From Haemophilus sp. C1 (GTDB taxonomy: Bacteria > Pseudomonadota > Gammaproteobacteria > Enterobacterales > Pasteurellaceae): 64,000 nt of DNA. The DNA lies in assembly GCF_001276515.1 (NCBI RefSeq), contig NZ_LDVZ01000008.1:1-64000 (forward strand), written 5' to 3'. The position numbers and the translations under genes are program-made. Below the pieces are notes generated by a model. That model was not told the origin of the DNA. It saw nothing but the letters and a program-made list of their open reading frames with translations, and did no database searches. The first letter of the stretch is position 1, and every line of letters begins with the position of its first letter. Shown here piece after piece: positions 52,383-62,935 of this stretch.

Positions 52383-53462
52383 CTAATCTAACGCTTTAAT
52401 GATTCCATTATCGACTGAAAACATTTTTCTGTTTTCGACTTGCATCTCTTTTAATTGTTCTTGAGTAATGGCTGTAACAAACACTTGTGAACCGCTTTGT
52501 TGTAATCGTTCTGCCAACAGTGCTCGTTTATATTGATCTAATTCTGATGCAAAATCATCGATCAAAAAAATACAATGGCGTTGCTTTTCTTTCATTAAAT
52601 GCTCGCCTTGAGCCAGTCTTAATGCGCACATTAAAAGTTTAAGCTGTCCACGAGAAAGTACATCTTCCACTGGCAATCCTTGTGCTTTGAAACGAAAATC
52701 AGCTTTTTGAGGTCCGGAAAATGTGTAATTTAAGGCGCGATCTCGTTCAAAATTTTGCTCAAGAACCTCTGCATAATCCGTATTTTTTTCCCATCCTTGA
52801 TGAAAGCTGACATTAATGTCTAATTCAGGGAGGAAAAGTTGGCAAGTTTGCTCGATTTCAGGGCGTAGCGCTTCTGCATATTCGGAACGCCATTGATTCA
52901 CTTGATGAGCGAGTTTGGCAAGCTCGACATCCCAAACTTTAATAGCGGAGTAGGGCTGATTTTGTGCAAGGGCGGCATTTCGCTGTTTGAGTAATCGATT
53001 AAGATTGCTCCAAGCTGCATAAAAACTTGTTTGATGATGAAAAAGTCCCCAATCCAAAAACGCTCGGCGATAACTTGGCCCACCATTCAGTAAGGTTAAG
53101 CCCTCTGGGGTGATTAATTGCATTGGCAAAAGATGAGCAAGATCGGAAATTTTATTGCCATCTTCACCGTTAATTTTTACTAACGTGTTGCCTTGACGAA
53201 GTTTTTGTAATCCCACTGACCATTGATGTTGGCTTTCTTGGATTTGTCCAAATAGGGTAAAGTGAGGTTCGTCGTAAGAAATGATGCGATTTGTTACCGC
53301 ACTTTTGAATGAGCGTCCGTGACCAAGATAAAAAATTGCTTCTAATAAGCTTGTCTTCCCGCTACCATTGTTGCCAACCAAAAAGTTAAAGCCGGGATCA
53401 AAATCAAGATCCACGGCTGTTAAGTTACGAAATTTTTCGACCAGTAAGCGCGAAATCGCCAT
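52383..53462 (-). CDS. recF: DNA replication and repair protein RecF
   Basis: The 359-residue SMC-like ATPase helps load RecA at gaps together with RecO and RecR. The Walker A motif GNNGSGKTSLLEAI is near residues 30-43; the ABC signature LSRGQLKLLMCAL and Walker B CIFLIDDFASELD follow in the C-terminal half. It starts one base after the dnaN stop. The dnaA-dnaN-recF order is the common bacterial one. Confidence 0.96.
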   Translation of the reverse strand: MAISRLLVEKFRNLTAVDLDFDPGFNFLVGNNGSGKTSLLEAIFYLGHGRSFKSAVTNRIISYDEPHFTLFGQIQESQHQWSVGLQKLRQGNTLVKINGEDGNKISDLAHLLPMQLITPEGLTLLNGGPSYRRAFLDWGLFHHQTSFYAAWSNLNRLLKQRNAALAQNQPYSAIKVWDVELAKLAHQVNQWRSEYAEALRPEIEQTCQLFLPELDINVSFHQGWEKNTDYAEVLEQNFERDRALNYTFSGPQKADFRFKAQGLPVEDVLSRGQLKLLMCALRLAQGEHLMKEKQRHCIFLIDDFASELDQYKRALLAERLQQSGSQVFVTAITQEQLKEMQVENRKMFSVDNGIIKALD

Positions 53463-53463
53463 A

Positions 53464-54564
53464 TTATAAACGCATTGGCATAATTACATATTCGCTACTG
53501 TTGTCTTCACAGTTTTCGATTAAGCAACTAGAAGAGGCATCAGTTAGGCGCATGCGAACTTGATTGCATTTAAGCGCATTTAGCACATCAAGAATATAGG
53601 TGACATTAAAACCGACTTCTAATTCTTCTCCATTGTAATTGACATCTACGATTTCTTCCGCTTCTTCATGTTCGGTGTTGGAAGCCGTAATTTTTAGTTG
53701 GTTTTCGCTTAAGTTTAAACGCACGCTACGCACGCGCTCATTCGATAAGATTGATGCGCGTACAAAGGCTTGTTTAAGAATTTCCCAGCTGCCTTCGACA
53801 ATTTTTGTTGCATTACGAGGCAACACTCGGCGATAGTCAGGGAAACGACCATCAATTAATTTTGATGTAAATACAATGTTTTTTAGATGAATACGTAAAT
53901 TGTTGGTACCGATTTGTAAACGCGCTGGTTCATCACTTGTTTCTAATAAACGAACAAGTTCTAACACGCCTTTACGCGGTAAAATCACAGAATGATTTTG
54001 TAATTCTTGTTCAAGCGAGATGGTGCACACCGCAAGTCTATGGCCATCTGTTGCCACAGTACGCAATAAATTGCCTTCTGTTTCAAACTTCATGCCATTT
54101 AAGAAATAGCGCGCATCTTGGTTTGCCATGGAAAATTGAGTGGCTTCAATTAAACGGCGTAAGGTATTTTGCGGTAGTTCAAAATCTACTTCAGATTGCC
54201 AATCCGTGAGGTTTGGATATTCTTCTGCAGGTTGGGTTGTCAGTGTAAAACGGCTACGCCCAGACTGCACTAATGCACGATCTTCTTCAAAAGTAACCGT
54301 GATTTCTGAATCATCAGATAAAGTGCGGCAAATATCTAAGAATTTTTTTGCTGGAATCGTGAAGGTGCCATTTTCAGAAGACGATGAAAGCTGAGTTTGA
54401 CTCGATAATTCGACTTCCAAATCTGTGCCTGTGATAGTCAATCGATGGTCTTCAATTTGCAACAACACGTTGTTTAATACAGGAATGTTTGGACGACTAC
54501 TCAATACGCCACATACTTGTTGCAACGGTTTTAATAAATTTTCTCTTGAAATACTAAATTGCAT
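53464..54564 (-). CDS. dnaN: DNA polymerase III beta clamp
   Basis: The 366-residue sliding clamp forms a ring dimer that tethers replicative polymerase to DNA. It has three repeated clamp domains and the C-terminal sequence YVIMPMRL forming the cleft edge that binds clamp-interacting peptides. The N-terminus MQFSISRENLLKPLQQVCGV is standard. It lies between dnaA (12-base gap) and recF. Confidence 0.97.
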   Translation of the reverse strand: MQFSISRENLLKPLQQVCGVLSSRPNIPVLNNVLLQIEDHRLTITGTDLEVELSSQTQLSSSSENGTFTIPAKKFLDICRTLSDDSEITVTFEEDRALVQSGRSRFTLTTQPAEEYPNLTDWQSEVDFELPQNTLRRLIEATQFSMANQDARYFLNGMKFETEGNLLRTVATDGHRLAVCTISLEQELQNHSVILPRKGVLELVRLLETSDEPARLQIGTNNLRIHLKNIVFTSKLIDGRFPDYRRVLPRNATKIVEGSWEILKQAFVRASILSNERVRSVRLNLSENQLKITASNTEHEEAEEIVDVNYNGEELEVGFNVTYILDVLNALKCNQVRMRLTDASSSCLIENCEDNSSEYVIMPMRL

Positions 54565-54576
54565 TGCGTTCTCCTT

Positions 54577-55941
54577 TTATGCGGACAAAGTGCGGATTAA
54601 ATTCGCCCAATCTTCTTGAATGCTATTGTCTTGCTCGCGGAATTTTGGTACTTCGCGGCAAGCGTTTAATACGGTAGTGTGATCACGGTCAAAGGCACGA
54701 CCGATTTCAGGTAAACTGCGGTTTGTGAGTTCTTTTGCTAACGCCATTGCAATTTGGCGAGGACGAGTCACTGAGCGCGCTCGACTTTTTGATTTTAAAT
54801 CTGAAACCTTAATTCGATAATATTCAGCTACTACTTTTTGAATATTTTCAATGGTAACCAAGCGTTCTTGCAGAGCCAAAATATCTTTCAAGGTATCACG
54901 CACGAAATCAATATCAATGTCACCTCCTTTGAAGTCTTGCATTGCTTTCACTCGATTTAATGCCCCTTCGAGTTCACGCACGTTGGTACGCAAGCGTTGA
55001 GCAATGAAGAAAGCGACTTCTTCTGGTAAATGCATATTATGTTCTTCCGCCTTTTTCAATAAAATCGCTACGCGAGTTTCAAGATCGGGCGGCTCAATAG
55101 CTGTTGTTAAGCCCCAGCCAAAACGTGATTTTAAACGTTCTTCAATTTTTTCAATTTCTTTAGGATAACGATCTGACGTTAAGATAATTTGGCGACCCGT
55201 TTCAAATAAGTTATTGAATATATGGAAGAATTCTTCTTGGGTTTTTTCTTTTTCAGCGAAAAATTGAATATCATCCACTAAAAGCGCATCGAGAGAACGA
55301 TAGAATTTTTTGAACTGATCCATTTTATTGTCACGCACTGCTTTTACCATATGTTGCATAAAGTTATTTGCGTGAATGTAAAGCACGCGCGCATTCGGTT
55401 TATTGGCTAAAATGCCATTGCCAATTGCGTGTAATAAGTGGGTTTTACCTAAACCTGTACCACCATATAAAAAGAAAGGATTGGCCGAAGGTTCGCCTGG
55501 AGCTTGAGCAAGTTTTTGACCGACTGCGCGTGCGAGTTGGTTCGATTTACCTTCAACAAAGTTATCAAATAAGTGTTTAGTATTTAGATGGGATTCAAAT
55601 TTTACTGAAGCACTAGATTCAGCTTGAAAATCTACCGCACTTTCTTTTTTAGGATTGTCACTTGGTGCACTCTCCACTACTTTAGGTGCTGGTTTGACCC
55701 CTTCTTTTAAAGAAATGCGCAGTTCAGGATTTTGTGCAAGTGTTTGACAAATTTGCTGGATTTGTGCGAGATAATGAGTTTCCACCCAACCTTTCACAAA
55801 CATATTCGATGCGTATAATACGATGTGGTTATCTGATACTACATCAGCCTGTAAAGGGCGAAGCCAAGTGCTAAGATCGCTGGCTGAAACTTGATCTTGA
55901 AGTTGTAACAGGCAACTTTGCCAAAGATTTGAGAGATTCAC
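54577..55941 (-). CDS. dnaA: Chromosomal replication initiator DnaA
   Basis: The 454-residue AAA+ initiator binds DnaA boxes and opens oriC. Domain I is residues about 1-85; a variable linker follows. The Walker [12 protein letters not shown] and Walker [10 protein letters not shown] are in domain III. The DNA-binding domain IV signature [18 protein letters not shown] is C-terminal. No cluster of DnaA boxes is seen next to it, so oriC is elsewhere. It heads dnaA-dnaN-recF and is divergent from rpmH. Confidence 0.97.
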   Translation of the reverse strand: MNLSNLWQSCLLQLQDQVSASDLSTWLRPLQADVVSDNHIVLYASNMFVKGWVETHYLAQIQQICQTLAQNPELRISLKEGVKPAPKVVESAPSDNPKKESAVDFQAESSASVKFESHLNTKHLFDNFVEGKSNQLARAVGQKLAQAPGEPSANPFFLYGGTGLGKTHLLHAIGNGILANKPNARVLYIHANNFMQHMVKAVRDNKMDQFKKFYRSLDALLVDDIQFFAEKEKTQEEFFHIFNNLFETGRQIILTSDRYPKEIEKIEERLKSRFGWGLTTAIEPPDLETRVAILLKKAEEHNMHLPEEVAFFIAQRLRTNVRELEGALNRVKAMQDFKGGDIDIDFVRDTLKDILALQERLVTIENIQKVVAEYYRIKVSDLKSKSRARSVTRPRQIAMALAKELTNRSLPEIGRAFDRDHTTVLNACREVPKFREQDNSIQEDWANLIRTLSA

Positions 55942-56038
55942 AAAAGGATCCTTGTTGTTTTTGTAATAGAGAAAAGTGCGGTAAAAATTAGCGGAGATTT
56001 TACAATAAATGAGTGGAAAGATCTTCTAAAAAATCGGC

Positions 56039-56066
56039 TTGAGATTTATACAAAAATCCGTATAAT
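56039..56066 (+). promoter_or_regulatory. rpmH promoter
   Basis: TTGAGA (56039-56044) and TATAAT (56061-56066) are separated by 16 bases. It lies about 130 bases upstream of rpmH and points away from dnaA. This is the strongest promoter match in the dnaA-rpmH spacer. Confidence 0.75.
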
Positions 56067-56195
56067 CCCCCCGATTTTGGAAGTCCGAGAGTTTTTCCCG
56101 AAAAATTTCCGTTTCTTATTTGACGAACGCGTATTTTATGATTAAAATTGCGCTCTATTTTTATTAACTCATAATCTGGATTTAGGTAGATTACA

Positions 56196-56330
56196 ATGAA
56201 ACGTACATTTCAACCTTCTGTATTAAAACGTAGTCGTACTCACGGTTTCCGTGCTCGTATGGCAACTAAAAATGGCCGTCAAGTTTTAGCGCGTCGTCGT
56301 GCTAAAGGTCGTAAAAGTTTATCTGCATAA
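56196..56330 (+). CDS. rpmH: 50S ribosomal protein L34
   Basis: A 44-residue, highly basic protein starting [20 protein letters not shown] and ending [11 protein letters not shown]. This is the complete L34 sequence pattern. It begins the rpmH-rnpA-yidD-yidC-mnmE run, the usual bacterial order, and has a good promoter upstream. Confidence 0.97.
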
Positions 56331-56342
56331 TCAGCGTTCTTA

Positions 56343-56702
56343 GTGGTTAAGCTGAACTTTTCAAGGGAGTTACGTTTGTTAACTCCCGTTCAATTCAAAA
56401 ATGTCTTCGAACAACCGTTCAGAGCTAGCACTCCAGAAATAACCATCCTTGCCAGAAAAAATAATCTTGAGCGTCCTCGCTTAGGTTTGACTGTGGCTAA
56501 AAAACATTTAAAACGAGCTCATGATCGTAATCGTATTAAACGCTTAGTACGAGAAAGTTTTCGTTTATCGCAACATCGTTTACCAGCATGTGATTTTGTT
56601 TTTGTTGCAAAAGGTGGTATTGGTAAGCTTGATAATAGCTCTTTTGTGCAAATCTTAGAAAAATTATGGCAACGACACATTCGTTTGGTGCAAAAATCTT
56701 AA
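56343..56702 (+). CDS. rnpA: Ribonuclease P protein component
   Basis: The 119-residue basic protein helps the RNase P RNA cut tRNA precursors. The signature [17 protein letters not shown] (about residues 58-74) and [11 protein letters not shown] are present. The start is GTG at 56343, 12 bases after rpmH, giving [13 protein letters not shown]. Its 3' end overlaps yidD by 37 bases. Confidence 0.96.
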   Translation: MVKLNFSRELRLLTPVQFKNVFEQPFRASTPEITILARKNNLERPRLGLTVAKKHLKRAHDRNRIKRLVRESFRLSQHRLPACDFVFVAKGGIGKLDNSSFVQILEKLWQRHIRLVQKS

Positions 56703-56926
56703 TTGGATTTATTCGTTTCTATCAACTTGTTATTAGTCCTCTTATCGGACCGCGTTGTCGGTTTGTGCCTACTTGTTCTTGCTATGGCATTGAAGCGTTA
56801 AAAACACATGGATTGTTAAAAGGTAGTTGGCTTACTCTAAAACGTGTATTAAAATGTCACCCCTTGAACGCTGGTGGATTCGATCCTGTTCCACCTAAAA
56901 TCAATAATAACGATGAGAAAAAATAA
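56666..56926 (+). CDS. yidD: Membrane protein insertion efficiency factor YidD
   Basis: The 86-residue protein has an N-terminal amphipathic helix and the family core [22 protein letters not shown] with conserved cysteines, then [12 protein letters not shown]. It promotes YidC-dependent membrane insertion. It overlaps rnpA at its start, and its last base is the first base of the yidC start codon (TAATGG). Confidence 0.94.
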   Translation: MATTHSFGAKILIGFIRFYQLVISPLIGPRCRFVPTCSCYGIEALKTHGLLKGSWLTLKRVLKCHPLNAGGFDPVPPKINNNDEKK

Positions 56927-58554
56927 TGGACTCAAGACGTAGCCTATTAGTGTTAGCGCTAATTTTTATTTCTTTCCTTGTTTATCAGCAATGGCAGTTG
57001 GATAAAAATCCACAGGTGCCAACTGAGCAAACAACTTCAATGACTGCCAATTCTGATGTTCCGGCAAGTTCTCCTTCTTCTAATTCACAAGTTGTAGCAG
57101 ATTCTCAAACTCATGGCCGTATTATTACCCTTGAAAACGATGTATTCCGTTTGAAAGTTGATACTTTAGGTGGTGATGTAATTAGTTCTGAATTATTAAA
57201 ATATGATGCTGAATTGGATTCAAAAACACCGTTTGAGTTATTAAAAGACACCAAAGAACATGTGTATATTGCACAAAGTGGTTTAATTGGTAAAAACGGT
57301 ATCGATACTCGTTCTGGTCGTGCGCAATATCAAATTGAAGGTGATAATTTTAAATTAGCAGATGGTCAAGCGTCTCTTTCTGTGCCTCTTCTTTTTGAAA
57401 AAGATGGTGTCACTTATGAAAAAATCTTCGTATTAAAACGTGGTAGCTATGATTTAGGCGTAGATTACAAGATTGATAACCAAAGTGGTCAAGCTATTGA
57501 AGTTGAGCCTTATGGTCAATTGAAACATTCTATCGTTGAAAGCTCTGGTAATGTAGCAATGCCAACTTATACTGGTGGCGCATATTCTTCTTCAGAAACA
57601 AACTATAAAAAATATAGTTTTGGTGACATGAAGGATAATAATCTTTCTATTGATACTAAAGCTGGTTGGGTTGCAGTATTACAGCATTATTTCGTATCTG
57701 CTTGGATTCCTAATCAAGATGTAAATAATCAACTTTACACAATTACAGATACTAAAAATAATGTTGCGTCAATCGGTTATCGTGGTCCCGTTGTGACTAT
57801 TCCTGCAGGCAGCCAAGAGACGATTACAAGTTCATTATGGACTGGCCCTAAACTTCAAAATCAAATGGCTACCGTAGCAAATCACTTAGATTTAACTGTT
57901 GATTACGGTTGGGCTTGGTTTATTGCTAAACCATTATTCTGGTTATTAACCTTTATTCAAGGGATTGTGTCTAACTGGGGGTTAGCGATTATCTGTGTAA
58001 CTATCGTGGTGAAAGCTATTTTATATCCATTAACCAAAGCACAATACACTTCTATGGCGAAAATGCGTATGTTGCAACCGAAAATGCAAGAAATGCGTGA
58101 GCGTTTTGGTGATGATCGCCAACGTATGAGCCAAGAAATGATGAAACTTTATAAAGAAGAAAAAGTAAATCCACTCGGTGGTTGTTTGCCAATTCTTCTT
58201 CAAATGCCAATCTTCATCGCATTGTATTGGACATTTATGGAAGCAGTTGAATTACGCCATGCTCCGTTCTTTGGTTGGATTCAAGATTTATCAGCACAAG
58301 ATCCTTATTATATTTTCCCTATTTTAATGGGTATCTCAATGTTCTTGTTGCAAAAAATGTCGCCAACACCAGTGGCTGATCCAATGCAGCAAAAAGTGAT
58401 GAACTTTATGCCATTAGTCTTTATGTTCTTCTTCTTATGGTTCCCTGCTGGTTTAGTGTTGTACTGGTTAGTTTCTAACTTAATTACAATTGCACAACAA
58501 CAATTAATTTACCGTGGATTAGAGAAAAAGGGACTGCATTCTCGTAAGAAATAA
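56926..58554 (+). CDS. yidC: Membrane protein insertase YidC
   Basis: The 542-residue protein has an N-terminal membrane anchor, a large periplasmic beta-sandwich domain (about 50-330) and the conserved five-helix insertase core. Core motifs include [22 protein letters not shown] and [18 protein letters not shown], with the hydrophilic-groove Arg in the first core helix region. It works with the Sec translocon and alone. It starts on the last base of yidD. Confidence 0.97.
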   Translation: MDSRRSLLVLALIFISFLVYQQWQLDKNPQVPTEQTTSMTANSDVPASSPSSNSQVVADSQTHGRIITLENDVFRLKVDTLGGDVISSELLKYDAELDSKTPFELLKDTKEHVYIAQSGLIGKNGIDTRSGRAQYQIEGDNFKLADGQASLSVPLLFEKDGVTYEKIFVLKRGSYDLGVDYKIDNQSGQAIEVEPYGQLKHSIVESSGNVAMPTYTGGAYSSSETNYKKYSFGDMKDNNLSIDTKAGWVAVLQHYFVSAWIPNQDVNNQLYTITDTKNNVASIGYRGPVVTIPAGSQETITSSLWTGPKLQNQMATVANHLDLTVDYGWAWFIAKPLFWLLTFIQGIVSNWGLAIICVTIVVKAILYPLTKAQYTSMAKMRMLQPKMQEMRERFGDDRQRMSQEMMKLYKEEKVNPLGGCLPILLQMPIFIALYWTFMEAVELRHAPFFGWIQDLSAQDPYYIFPILMGISMFLLQKMSPTPVADPMQQKVMNFMPLVFMFFFLWFPAGLVLYWLVSNLITIAQQQLIYRGLEKKGLHSRKK

Positions 58555-58566
58555 TCTTAAATGAAT

Positions 58567-58600
58567 GGAAAGAAAGGCACCAAAAGTGCCTTTCTTTGTT
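58567..58600 (+). terminator. yidC terminator
   Basis: AAAGAAAGGCAC (58569-58580) pairs with GTGCCTTTCTTT (58586-58597) around a 5-base loop, followed by GTTTTA. It ends the rpmH-rnpA-yidD-yidC run, so mnmE has its own promoter in 58600-58730. Confidence 0.88.
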
Positions 58601-58733
58601 TTATCTGTCGTGGTAAATATGGCCACGTTTAATGATAGTAATAGCGCTGTTGGTAAACATATACATTTTCTCAATAGGGTAATATTACGATTAGTCTAGA
58701 GTATGCTTACTCTACGTGATAATAGGTTTTTTT

Positions 58734-60092
58734 ATGAAAGAAACAATCGTTGCTCAAGCTACTGCGCCAGGTCGTGGTGGTATTGGGATTTTAAGAGTCT
58801 CTGGGCCTTTAGCAACAGAAGTTGCACAAGCTGTGTTGGGAAAATGTCCTAAGCCAAGAATGGCTGATTATCTGCCTTTTAAGGATGCTGATGGCACTGT
58901 TTTAGATCAAGGGATTGCCCTTTACTTTAAATCACCAAATTCATTTACTGGTGAGGATGTGTTGGAATTGCAAGGGCACGGTGGGCAGGTTGTATTAGAT
59001 TTATTACTCAAACGTATTTTACAAATTGATGGAATCCGTTTGGCGAGACCGGGAGAGTTTTCTGAACAGGCTTTTTTGAATGATAAATTGGATCTTACTC
59101 AAGCGGAAGCAATTGCGGATTTAATTGATGCAACATCAGAACAAGCCGCACGCTCAGCATTGAAATCCTTACAAGGTGAATTTTCAAAGAAAGTAAATGA
59201 ATTAGTTGAATCGGTTATTTACTTACGTACCTATGTGGAAGCTAGCATTGATTTTCCTGATGAAGAAATTGATTTCTTGGCGGATGGAAAAATTGAAGCA
59301 AACTTACGCGGTATTATTAATCAGTTGGAAGATGTTCGCTCTGAAGCCAAACAAGGTTCTATTTTACGTGAGGGTATGAAAGTGGTGATTGCTGGTCGTC
59401 CGAATGCGGGTAAATCGAGCTTGCTTAATGCGCTTGCTGGTCGCGAAGCGGCTATTGTAACGGATATTGCCGGCACAACGCGCGATGTACTGCGTGAGCA
59501 TATTCATATCGACGGCATGCCATTGCATATTATTGATACCGCGGGTCTTCGAGATGCAACAGATGAAGTCGAGCGCATTGGCATTTCTCGCGCATGGACG
59601 GAGATTGAACAAGCCGATCGTATTATTTTGATGTTAGATAGTAGCGATCCTGAAAGTGCAGATTTAAGCAAAGTGCGGTCAGAATTTTTAGCAAAATTAC
59701 CCACAACGTTGCCTGTCACTATTGTTCGAAACAAAATTGATTTAAATGGCGAACAAGCAAGTGAAAGCGAAGAAGGAGGCTATCAAATTATTAGTCTTTC
59801 CGCTCAAACACATGATGGTGTACAACTTTTACGTGAGCATTTGAAACAAGCGATGGGTTTCCAAACTGGCATGGAAGGGGGCTTTTTAGCTCGTCGTCGT
59901 CATTTAGATGCACTTGAGAAAGCCGCAGAGCATTTACAAATCGGTTTGGTTCAACTTACAGAATTTCATGCGGGAGAACTTTTAGCGGAAGAATTACGCT
60001 TAGTACAAACTCACTTGAGTGAAATTACAGGTGAATTTACATCAGATGACTTGCTAGGTAATATTTTTAGTTCTTTCTGTATCGGAAAATAG
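58734..60092 (+). CDS. mnmE: tRNA modification GTPase MnmE
   Basis: The 452-residue enzyme, with MnmG, builds the 5-methylaminomethyl-type group on wobble uridine. The N-terminal formyl-THF-binding domain starts [19 protein letters not shown]. The inserted G domain has [29 protein letters not shown] and NKID. The C-terminal FCIGK holds the catalytic Cys. The start at 58734 is preferred over 58716. Together with MnmA it modifies the same tRNA base. Confidence 0.97.
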   Translation: MKETIVAQATAPGRGGIGILRVSGPLATEVAQAVLGKCPKPRMADYLPFKDADGTVLDQGIALYFKSPNSFTGEDVLELQGHGGQVVLDLLLKRILQIDGIRLARPGEFSEQAFLNDKLDLTQAEAIADLIDATSEQAARSALKSLQGEFSKKVNELVESVIYLRTYVEASIDFPDEEIDFLADGKIEANLRGIINQLEDVRSEAKQGSILREGMKVVIAGRPNAGKSSLLNALAGREAAIVTDIAGTTRDVLREHIHIDGMPLHIIDTAGLRDATDEVERIGISRAWTEIEQADRIILMLDSSDPESADLSKVRSEFLAKLPTTLPVTIVRNKIDLNGEQASESEEGGYQIISLSAQTHDGVQLLREHLKQAMGFQTGMEGGFLARRRHLDALEKAAEHLQIGLVQLTEFHAGELLAEELRLVQTHLSEITGEFTSDDLLGNIFSSFCIGK

Positions 60093-60101
60093 AAAGAGTA
60101 A

Positions 60102-60218
60102 AGTGCGGTCATTTTCTTGGGCAAAAAATTTAGGACAAAAGCGGAAATTTTTGGTGGCATAGTGCTGATTGGAATTGGTATTAGCTTGCTTTATGAGTAC
60201 GGTGTTTTCGCTTTTTAA
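60102..60218 (+). pseudogene. mntP: C-terminal scrap of a manganese efflux pump gene (mntP)
   Basis: One frame reads GKKFRTKAEIFGGIVLIGIG and then ISLLYEYGVFAF before a TAA. This closely resembles the end of E. coli MntP, which reads GKKAEILGGLVLIGIG. No start codon or upstream part of MntP is present: the frame runs back into the mnmE 3' end. It is therefore a leftover of a deleted gene. An uptake signal (60101-60109) abuts it. Confidence 0.7.
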
Positions 60219-60284
60219 GATGCTTATTTTCTACGTTTAGATTATAATCGGGGAAAATTTTATGTTTATAACAAGGGTTATAGA

Positions 60285-62153
60285 ATGTTAATTGAAAAAA
60301 TGCACAATTTATCAAATTCAAAGGCTGCTAAGTTTATTTTGGGTTTGATTACTTTATCGTTTTTAGTCGGTGGTATGTCTGGCTATCTTTTTAGTTCAAA
60401 TGATACTTACGCTGCAAAAGTTAATGGTGAAGTGATTTCGCAACAAGACTTTTTAAATCGCTACAACCAAGAATTTGAGAATCGTGCACAGCGCGAAGGC
60501 GAAGCATTTATGGCTCAGTCAGATTCTCCTGAATTTGTTACCGCACTTCGTCAAAGCACCATTAATCGAATGATTGATCAAGAATTACTTCGTCAATATG
60601 CGAAAGAATTAAAATTAGGCGTCAGTGATGAAATGATTAAACGAGCAATCGTGACAGATCCTAATTTTCAAGTTAATGGCAAATTTGATAATGGCGTTTA
60701 TCAGCAAGTATTACAACAAAATCGTTTAAGTTCAGATGGTTATGCGGCGATTTTGCGTGGCGCATTAACTCTTGAACAAATGCAAAGTGGTGTTGCTAAC
60801 AGTGAATTTATCGTGCCTGTTCAAGCAAAAAATACCGCAGAAGTTTTCTTCCAAAAACGTTCAGCGCGCTTAGCGACGTTATCTCTTGCTGATGAAATGG
60901 CAAAGCAATCGGTATCTGATGATGAAATTAAAGCTTATTACGAAGCTAATCAAAAATCTTTTGTTCAGCCAGAACAAGTGAAGGTTCAATATATTGACCT
61001 CTCAGGTAGCCAAATCGAAAAAAGTATCGAAGTTAAAGATGTAGAAATTGCGCAATATTATCAAGATAATAAAGCTCAATTTATGACTCAGCGTTTAGCA
61101 CATATTCAATTTGCAAATGAGCAAGACGCTAAGTCTACTTACGATGAATTACAAAAAGGCGCAAATTTCGCTGATGTAGCTAAAGCTAAATCTTTAGATA
61201 AAGTTTCTGGTGAGAATGGTGGTGATTTGGGTTGGGTAAATGCAAATGAATTACCAAAAGCCTTTGAAGATGCCTCAGCTGCATTGCAGGTTGGGCAATA
61301 TAGCCAACCAATCAATGTGGATGGCAATTACCATATTGTTTTAGTGCAAGAACGTAAAGCTCAAACTTTAGATGAAGTGAAAGCACAGGTTGCTGATTTA
61401 GTGCGTAAATCCTTATTAGAAAATCGTTATTACGCAATTGAAAAGCAAGTGCGTGATAAGGCTTTTGAAGATAGCAAATCTCTGAATACTGCGGCACAAG
61501 TTGCAGGTGTTAAAGTTCAAGAAAGCGGTTATTTTTCTCGTCAAAATGTACCTGCTGAATTAAATTTCCCTAATGTAGTTTCTGCTGTTTTTGAATCTGA
61601 TATTGCCAATGGTAGTGCTAATTCAGAACCTTTGAATGTCGGCGATTATCACGCTATTGTAGTGCGTGTGTTAGAGCATAAACCTGAAGGTGTGAGAACA
61701 TTGGAAGATGCAAAAGCGGATATTGAAATGTTCTTAAAACGCCAGAAAGCTGAAAATGTGCTTAATGAAAAAGCTCAACAAGCAGTGAAAGCATTAAACG
61801 AAAATGCTGAATCGAAAGTGGATGGAATTAATTTCTCAAGTGAGCAAATTTTTACTTTAAGTGAAAATAAAGATCCGATTTTAACAAATGGTGTATTCTC
61901 AATTGCTAAACCAGAATCAGGTAAAACGGTTTACCAAGTTGCTCGCAATGAGAAAGGCGATGTAGTTATTATTGCTTTAAATAAAGTAGAAGATGGCGTG
62001 CTTAACGATAAAGAATTAAGCCAATTTAGTGCTCAATTATTACGTACAAGTCAGTCTGAAGTTCAAGCGCAATTAATGCAAGGATTGCGTGAGAGAGCAA
62101 AAATTGAAGTAAATGATTCTTTCATCAATCAAGATGATGAAGCACAGCAATAA
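60285..62153 (+). CDS. ppiD: Periplasmic folding chaperone PpiD (SurA-like, parvulin type)
   Basis: The 622-residue protein is anchored by one N-terminal helix (about residues 15-37). It has a SurA-like N domain and a parvulin domain at about 265-360 (QRLAHIQFANEQDAKSTYDEL and GGDLGWV). It assists newly translocated proteins near the Sec channel. Like E. coli PpiD it may have little isomerase activity. It is a single gene after the mntP scrap. Confidence 0.93.
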   Translation: MLIEKMHNLSNSKAAKFILGLITLSFLVGGMSGYLFSSNDTYAAKVNGEVISQQDFLNRYNQEFENRAQREGEAFMAQSDSPEFVTALRQSTINRMIDQELLRQYAKELKLGVSDEMIKRAIVTDPNFQVNGKFDNGVYQQVLQQNRLSSDGYAAILRGALTLEQMQSGVANSEFIVPVQAKNTAEVFFQKRSARLATLSLADEMAKQSVSDDEIKAYYEANQKSFVQPEQVKVQYIDLSGSQIEKSIEVKDVEIAQYYQDNKAQFMTQRLAHIQFANEQDAKSTYDELQKGANFADVAKAKSLDKVSGENGGDLGWVNANELPKAFEDASAALQVGQYSQPINVDGNYHIVLVQERKAQTLDEVKAQVADLVRKSLLENRYYAIEKQVRDKAFEDSKSLNTAAQVAGVKVQESGYFSRQNVPAELNFPNVVSAVFESDIANGSANSEPLNVGDYHAIVVRVLEHKPEGVRTLEDAKADIEMFLKRQKAENVLNEKAQQAVKALNENAESKVDGINFSSEQIFTLSENKDPILTNGVFSIAKPESGKTVYQVARNEKGDVVIIALNKVEDGVLNDKELSQFSAQLLRTSQSEVQAQLMQGLRERAKIEVNDSFINQDDEAQQ

Positions 62154-62187
62154 TTGATTAAATTGCAATCTAAGATAAATTTTGATA

Positions 62188-62220
62188 AAAAGTGCGGTAA
62201 ATTCACCGCACTTTTTTATA
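62188..62220 (+). terminator. ppiD terminator made of two inverted uptake signals
   Basis: AAAAGTGCGGTAAATTCACC is the first part of a hairpin whose arms are AAGTGCGGT (62190-62198) and ACCGCACTT (62205-62213), with a 6-base loop. TTTTTTA follows. It should end ppiD transcription; the hinT ribosome-binding site follows immediately, so hinT may use a nearby promoter or read-through. Confidence 0.85.
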
Positions 62221-62231
62221 GGGAGCAAACA

Positions 62232-62582
62232 ATGGCAGAAGAAACAATTTTCAGCAAAATTATCCGTAAAGAAATTCCTGCAAATATCGTCTATCAAGAT
62301 GAATTAGTCACAGCGTTTCGTGATATTTCACCACAAGCTAAAACACATATTTTGATCATTCCAAATAAAGTAATTCCAACAGTGAATGATGTGACGGAGC
62401 AAGATGAACTAACGCTAGGTCGATTATTTAGCGTAGCGGCTAAACTCGCTAAAGAAGAAGGCATTGCGGAAGACGGTTACCGCCTAATTGTGAATTGTAA
62501 TAAACATGGTGGACAAGAAGTATTCCATTTACATATGCATTTAGTCGGTGGTGAACCTTTAGGTAGAATGTTAGCGAACTAA
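62232..62582 (+). CDS. hinT: HIT-family nucleotide-binding hydrolase HinT
   Basis: The 116-residue purine nucleoside phosphoramidase has the catalytic histidine triad HLHMHLVGG near the C-terminus and the family N-terminus [20 protein letters not shown]. The start at 62232 follows GGGAGC. An upstream open frame to 62154 would include the terminator and is rejected. It overlaps the next gene at TAATGA. Confidence 0.95.
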   Translation: MAEETIFSKIIRKEIPANIVYQDELVTAFRDISPQAKTHILIIPNKVIPTVNDVTEQDELTLGRLFSVAAKLAKEEGIAEDGYRLIVNCNKHGGQEVFHLHMHLVGGEPLGRMLAN

Positions 62583-62932
62583 TGAAAAAATATTTTCTAA
62601 TTTTGGCGAGCCTTGTGCTCGCTGCTTGTTCAAGTTCAGTAGAAAACTTAACTTATTCAACGAAGCCGATTTTGAATATCACATCTAATCTTTCACCTTT
62701 AATTCAAGTTGAAACGAGTCAAAAATCAGCGCTTATAAAAAATAAAAGTCAGCAACTTTTGAATATAAGTTACTACTTATATTGGTACGATCATTTAGGG
62801 GTAACCCAAACTTGGGAAAATCAGCAAGAAAGCTATTCCGATCAATTTTTGCTAAAACCACAAGAAGAGAAGTCGATCGATTTAATTAAACCTACTGTAG
62901 AAAGTAAAAATTATCGCCTTTATTTAAAATAA
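62582..62932 (+). CDS. ycfL: YcfL-family lipoprotein
   Basis: The 116-residue precursor begins [19 protein letters not shown], a lipoprotein signal with lipobox LAAC (Cys at residue 16). The mature domain matches the YcfL (DUF1425) pattern of a small beta-sandwich, for example LLNISYYLYWYDHLGV. The function is unknown. E. coli also has hinT-ycfL(-lpoB-ycfN/thiK)-nagZ, which supports the name. It is coupled to hinT by overlapping stop and start codons. Confidence 0.85.
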   Translation: MKKYFLILASLVLAACSSSVENLTYSTKPILNITSNLSPLIQVETSQKSALIKNKSQQLLNISYYLYWYDHLGVTQTWENQQESYSDQFLLKPQEEKSIDLIKPTVESKNYRLYLK

Positions 62933-62935
62933 TTT

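Noticed and set aside
55941..56196. Replication origin next to dnaA
   Set aside because: The spacer has no cluster of DnaA boxes (TTATCCACA type) and shows only the rpmH promoter and one uptake signal.
58601..58733. Short minus-strand frame reading MYMFTNSAITIIKRGHIYHD, resembling the end of a toxin
   Set aside because: Only about 21 codons, no ribosome-binding site and no partner gene; the spacer between the yidC terminator and mnmE is better explained as promoter region.
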